From Loripinus fragilis (Eukaryota; Mollusca; Bivalvia; Lucinida; Lucinidae): a stretch of DNA of 64,000 nucleotides. The DNA lies in NCBI GenBank assembly GCA_964019695.1, contig OZ026516.1, positions 99,014,368 to 99,078,367 of the forward strand. Direction: 5' to 3'. The notes under the pieces were generated by a model that worked only from the letters and a program-made list of their open reading frames with translations, did no database searches and was not told where the DNA came from. This document shows positions 53,901 to 59,900 of the stretch, piece by piece; within the stretch, counting starts at the first letter, position 1; each line of letters starts with the position of its first letter. The translations under genes and the position numbers were made by a program.

Positions 53901-56900
53901 CCCAAGGACCTTGTACGAAGTACTAATCTTGCAGATTTTCAGAACCTTGACAAAATGTACAATTATATACAATTGACAACTGCATTTAGCACTTTAATAA
54001 AAACGCCTGGCACTCAGTGCACCTAATGCAATAAATGTCATTGGAAAACATTGCTTATACATTCCATAGCCCACTAATGCAAAGCTATATAACTCATTGT
54101 AAACTTACGTTCTCTGTACTCATAGATCAAAGCATCTGTCAAAACAACAACACCAAGTCCCTGAAAGAAGCAAACAATTTAGTATTTTAGCTGTGACATG
54201 AGATTTTCAACAATGTGGCGTTTTCTCAGGTGTAGACTCAGACGAACATGTACAGCCTCCTTTTAAGTTTAGAAGCTCAAAATGATGTTCAGTCAGTAGC
54301 TTAACACTCATAGAACATGTAAGCGACTAGCATAGGCTCTGATTAGACTGCGTGTATGCGCAGGCTGGTCCGAGCTTTTGCTGGTCGCACACACCTCATC
54401 GTTGGATATCTCATGCCACAGCTCATTTATAGTAGACTCAGTATTTGTGTTAACTTGACTATGCAAAAATGTGATGTTTGTACTTATCACACTGTCAAAC
54501 ACTTAAGGCTCAGTTGATCATTACCCAACTGCGCACTCTACCCCAGCATTTGTTGCACATGTTCACAAAATATGAATGTAATGAAGGCTCAGACCAGATT
54601 GTAGACCTCTAGACCCGCTGAATATGTCAACATTGGCGTTTAACCTATTTCAGCCAAACAGATTTTCCCATCCTTATAAAATGAATGAGTCCATTTCCAA
54701 TTTAGGATTGTTGGGTAGTTTTCTTCATTTCATTCAAAATTTTAAAAGACACTCCTGTATGAAAACAGTAGAAAACCTGATCAGACGCCACGTTTTGTGG
54801 CGTCTGATCTGGTTTTGCACTGTTTGCTGATGTCTCAAAAAAGGATGCTAGGCTTATATGGGCTAAGAGGTGTTTGCATATATGGAATAAATAAGAAAAA
54901 GATAATAGATTGGCCAAAATGTCAGTTGCTGATGTGCTGGCAACTTTGTGTTTTAGAATGACAAGAACATTGGCTTATTCAATGTTTACCATCTCAGTGC
55001 AACAGCTTATAATATGAAAACATGATTCAATAGTTTTCTTTTATTAATAATTGAATCAATATTTCTTGACAAATATATTCCAAAACAATGAGATATATCC
55101 CCGTTTAATGAGCAAGGGGGAGCTGGTTGCTGTACTATGATTGTCGTCTTTATATCCTGTGACTTTTAGTGGTCTGTATCTCTTGCTTATAATACCACGG
55201 CTTGGTATGCAGTGTGTGATTTGGTATTCCCCTTGTATACTCACTTATTCTGTGTTGTATTTCAATTGTCAAGATCAGTGCCTTTGTAAATTAGTGTTTT
55301 CAAGCTTATGATATTTACATTGAAAATCTAAATTGACAAACAAAAACATTACAGTGAGATATGAGACACTGAGATAATTAGGTTAACCTTTAGTCAGTAA
55401 AACTTATGGTCCTTACCTCTGATGTCTGTTAAAATATGTCAAACTAGATTTTATCATATGACGTCGCGTCTGAGATTGAAATAACACCATGCAATAAATT
55501 GATAAACCACTAGTGGTTTATAGATTTACAGGAAACGTTATGACGTCCATAACAACGTTGCATACAAAATAACAAAATCATGACGTTTTACGCCAGAAAT
55601 GAGACTTCAAAGTGATCTTAATCTTACATTCATGCTCTTTTATTATTGAATTTAATAAACTCGTTTGAAAAAGAGATAAAATGGCAAGCCTCGCATTTTA
55701 TCCCTTTTCCTCAACTCTTTTTAATAAATTCAATAAAACATGAGCACTCATGTAAGATCATCTATGACTTCATAACCTAAATTCATATTTACCTGCACTA
55801 ACAAAGACAGTATCCAAGGCCTTTCTGAAGTATTAGTGAAAAAATACTTTAAACAAACCAATTAATTTAAAACTAAAAATCGCTCCATCAGATTTGAGTG
55901 ACTGTTAGACATTGAAAAAGACCACAAAGTTTATAATAAATATGGTTTTAATTTGATTTTATTCTTTACGTCCAAGTCAAAATTTTTCTGGCATGTTGAG
56001 ACTGGTCTTCCTTGTGTGTTGAAACAGTACTAAGCAGAGGATATAGTGTCTTACTCAAGGACACAAATCAGTTGCTCGGGTGTGGATAACAAATATGGCC
56101 TAACAAGACTAAGTAATCAGTATAAATCAGATCAGGGTGTTTTTCTGGGAAATTTTCCAATTGACACCTCATTTAGTGGCAAATATATTCTTTCAATTTT
56201 ATTTAAAGCTTCGGCAATATTTAAGTGATCAAAATGTGTAGGTTTGATTTGATACTTACATCAAAAACGTCCTTGACATCTTCGCCTCCTGATGGAAAGG
56301 GGTATCTCCAACAAAACCAGTCACAGACAGGTCCATCATTGCTATTAGATTTGCCTTTTATATTGAAAGATTCAAGCTCCTCCACGACCTGTAAATCACC
56401 AAGCTACCAATTCATCAAAACTGGCCCTGAGTTTATAAACCTTTTTATTCTCAACTCAAGTGAACATGAAAGTTATCCTGCTCATAAATGTAATATTGCC
56501 AACAATAGTTGGCATTTTGACATTTATTATCAGGATAAATACAACACCTGAGAGTTTAACAGCAAAAAAAATCTTTATTTTTCAGCAGTTTTTGTAGTTT
56601 TTATGAGCAGTTGAAAGGGGCAGTTCCACCCTATATGGAATTTACATAGGGTTCTGCCCACGCACAGAATTTTATAAAATTTTGTAGAAAGATTGTCTAT
56701 AACATGTGTGTTCTATTTGTGAGAAATTTACCCATTCATCTATTTCAGTTGTTTAATTAAAATGATTTTGAATTTTAAAATTAAAAAAATGGACACTCTA
56801 ATTAAAAGTGGCCCTAGGCAACACGATTTTTGATTTTTCAACCTATTTTATTCTCAAAATGATGCCTAGTAATTTGTAATAATGTATGTACCATACATGT

Positions 56901-59900
56901 ATTTCATTGTATAAAATAAACAAGTCCACATCAAATTTTGTTTGAAGGTACCCCTAAATTTAACATTTTGAAAATATTTTCAAAAAATTAAATTGTCAAT
57001 TTTGCCTAGTTGCTGTTCTTGTCAACCTTTCAAATTTACATCAAATTTGTCCACGCATGTGTTTGTTATAATCATAAAATCTCAAGAAAAAATAAAACCG
57101 GTAAAATGGAGTTTTCTAAATTTCAATCCTATTGGTCAAATTTTTTGCAGAATTTAAAAATCAAGATTGTATGTAAACTTCCAGCTGTATGCTCAATTTA
57201 CATAGAGTTATGTTCCGCACAGGCATAGATCATGATGATATTATGCAAATTGAGTATATGGCTTGTAAGTAGATGTTTTCTATCACTTCTCATTGGTTGG
57301 TTACAATATTTGGTATTGTATAGTATGTGATTATTGGGGTACCCCCCACCCAAATCAGCCCAATTTACATCTATCAGAAATCAGTATTTCTAAAATTGAT
57401 AAATATTAGAACAATCTGTGAGTTCTAGCTTATGTCTGTGGTACACACATTACCATATCTACCACATAAAATGGTTAAAATAATGTTTCTTTTAAAATAT
57501 TTACTCAAATTCAGCTGTAAAAATTATATCAACAATGTGTAGTTTTTAATTATGGTGTGTTAGAGTTCTTGTCAACCTTTCCTACCTATATATAATTTGA
57601 CTATAGGTATAAGGATAATGTTCACAAGATTTAAAGCCCAGAAATATATTTTGTTTGAATGGTGAGTCAGACTTTTGTTAAATGAATGCATATTATTGAA
57701 TTCATTATAATATTTATGCCAGGTTTTACAGACGTGGTTAGTAAATCAGCATTATGAGTATGGGGTCATTTGAGAATAAAATTCGTGATTCTATCACCAC
57801 GATGAAAATAACAGCACAAAGAGTGTTTCACCTCGTCTAATGCCAGATGGTCAGTATGTATACATTCGAAAATTCACTAAGTGTTTCTTAATATTTGAAA
57901 ATCCATTTATAATCTTAAAAGTATCATTTTTATTTTCATCAACTCCATTTCTATTTATTAGAGCAGTTTTAAAGCTTTTGTTGGAATATTTAGGTACTAG
58001 ATTTTATCGATTCTTGATCTTTGCACCCTTACTTACTTTAAATGGGGTTACTTACTTACTTTTACTTACTTTTATTATGATAAGTATTTTGGATACTCTT
58101 TTGAAATGTTTTGGCGGATAGAACTTAATGCAGGAGAAATAACCGCAAGTAATACCAATTAAGATACAATGCAATTCACATAGGATTCTGTAAACCATTA
58201 ATTAAAAGGTACACATTAGAAGTGACTAAGGGGCTACAAACTAAGGATACTATTTAATCAATGTGGGGAAACAGTTCATTCCATAATAGAAATAAACTAG
58301 TTTTAAAACCTAATACTCAGTTTAATTCAGTTTCTTCGTGACACTAAATGGAAAGTGCTGCAGCTCTCATACCTTCTAGCGCTGGCTTAAATGGTCTTCT
58401 CTTTTCTGCTGAATCTAAATATTCTAGAAGGACCAGAATATGAAAATACAACACTTTATCAATGTACGGGTAAAGTTTAACCCAATGCAAAGACAGCTGG
58501 TGTGAAATCGAAGTTCTCTGAAAAAAGAACTTACCAAAATAGTGAGAACATACACAATTTCTTAAACACTTGACCTGGTTTCTCTTAGTTTATGAGAGTT
58601 AAAGAGAAGTATGCACAAAGTCCTGAACCAAATTACCCTCAATATTTGATATGGAAGGACATAAGATAGAGTAAATTCTAGGTGCAACATGAACATAGAA
58701 TGTAGATGGAGACGATGATTTACCTAGAATAAACCCTAATCTGTTTGAATTTTTTTCAATGGCTGAAAGACTTTAAGAGCATAACACCTATTGGCTTCCA
58801 TCCAAAAATATTTTGGAAACCAGAGGAAGATCAATTCACAAATGATACTTGCTGGACATCTACCCATACAACTAAGTTCTAGATTGAGTGCTACTTATCA
58901 AGTACTGCTTAAAAATGCAAGTTTTATGCTATTGAATTAGCTTAAAACTTCTGACACCAGAAAATATCTTTGACCTAATTTGGATGAAGATACTAAATAG
59001 TGATAGTCAGTGCATTTTTAGAATAGAACTGGTGGAAAAACTGCGGTTTTTAAGACCAAACTGGAATATTTTATTTGAAATCACTTATGAATCAAAACTG
59101 ACTTAACTCATTTCATGCAAATTATAACACTTTTACCGGTGTCCAAATTTTATGAAAATTTACATGCATAAAGAGAATGTATTTGACCTACTTTTCTGAA
59201 AAAATTATGGGTTGACAAAAACTGGAACATGATAATTATTAGGACCAAATCCCCTATAGATACTAACTTTAGTGTTCAATATTGAGATAATTCAAATTTT
59301 GATGGGTCAGAAAAAAATTATCTAGATGTATTCATATACATTAATGGTATGAAGGTATACCCTGGGAAGCCTTCTTTCATATTTCATTCAAAGAATGTAG
59401 CAATCAATAATGTTAATGAATTGAGACTGATATTTAATAGGTCATATATAAGTTCAAAGAGGGTGTACATTAAGGTGCCCCCCTGTGGCCTTACAGCCTT
59501 TGAGGAATAAAATAATTTCATTTTTGTAGTTGTTACAGTGTAAGTATTCAACATACAAAATATTATAAAAATCCATAAGTGGGCAGATTTGGAACTCCCC
59601 CTTTCATTCAAAGTTGAGTTGGGCATTAAAGAAAGTGTATAACCTCGGGGCCTTGTGGCAAAACAATACTCAATTATATAGTAAACATATCCATCAGTAT
59701 GCAAACAAGAGGGAAACGTTAAATTCCATTTAATTGTGATGGATTTTTCTAGGTTTGTTGATACAATAAGCATGGAATTGTCCATTTTGTATTTTTATAT
59801 GTCACAGATAGAAATTTCTAAATTATGACGCATGTCTGTCGTGCATATTACTAAACCTGATGAAATGCCAACACATTTCATGGATTTACCCGAAGTGCTT

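Noticed and set aside
41408..54108. Further alternative bait exons
   Set aside because: I looked on the minus strand for another [13 protein letters not shown] exon tail and found only the two reported; a profile search would settle this.
58373..58423. Possible 51 nt mini-exon (AG...GTATGAG) with frame [16 protein letters not shown]
   Set aside because: Only phase 1 in/out is open, but exons 2 and 3 join in phase 0; it would break the frame and is not needed for continuity.
59384..59785. 133-residue minus-strand open frame
   Set aside because: No domain, AT-rich composition, and exons 2 and 3 are already contiguous without it.
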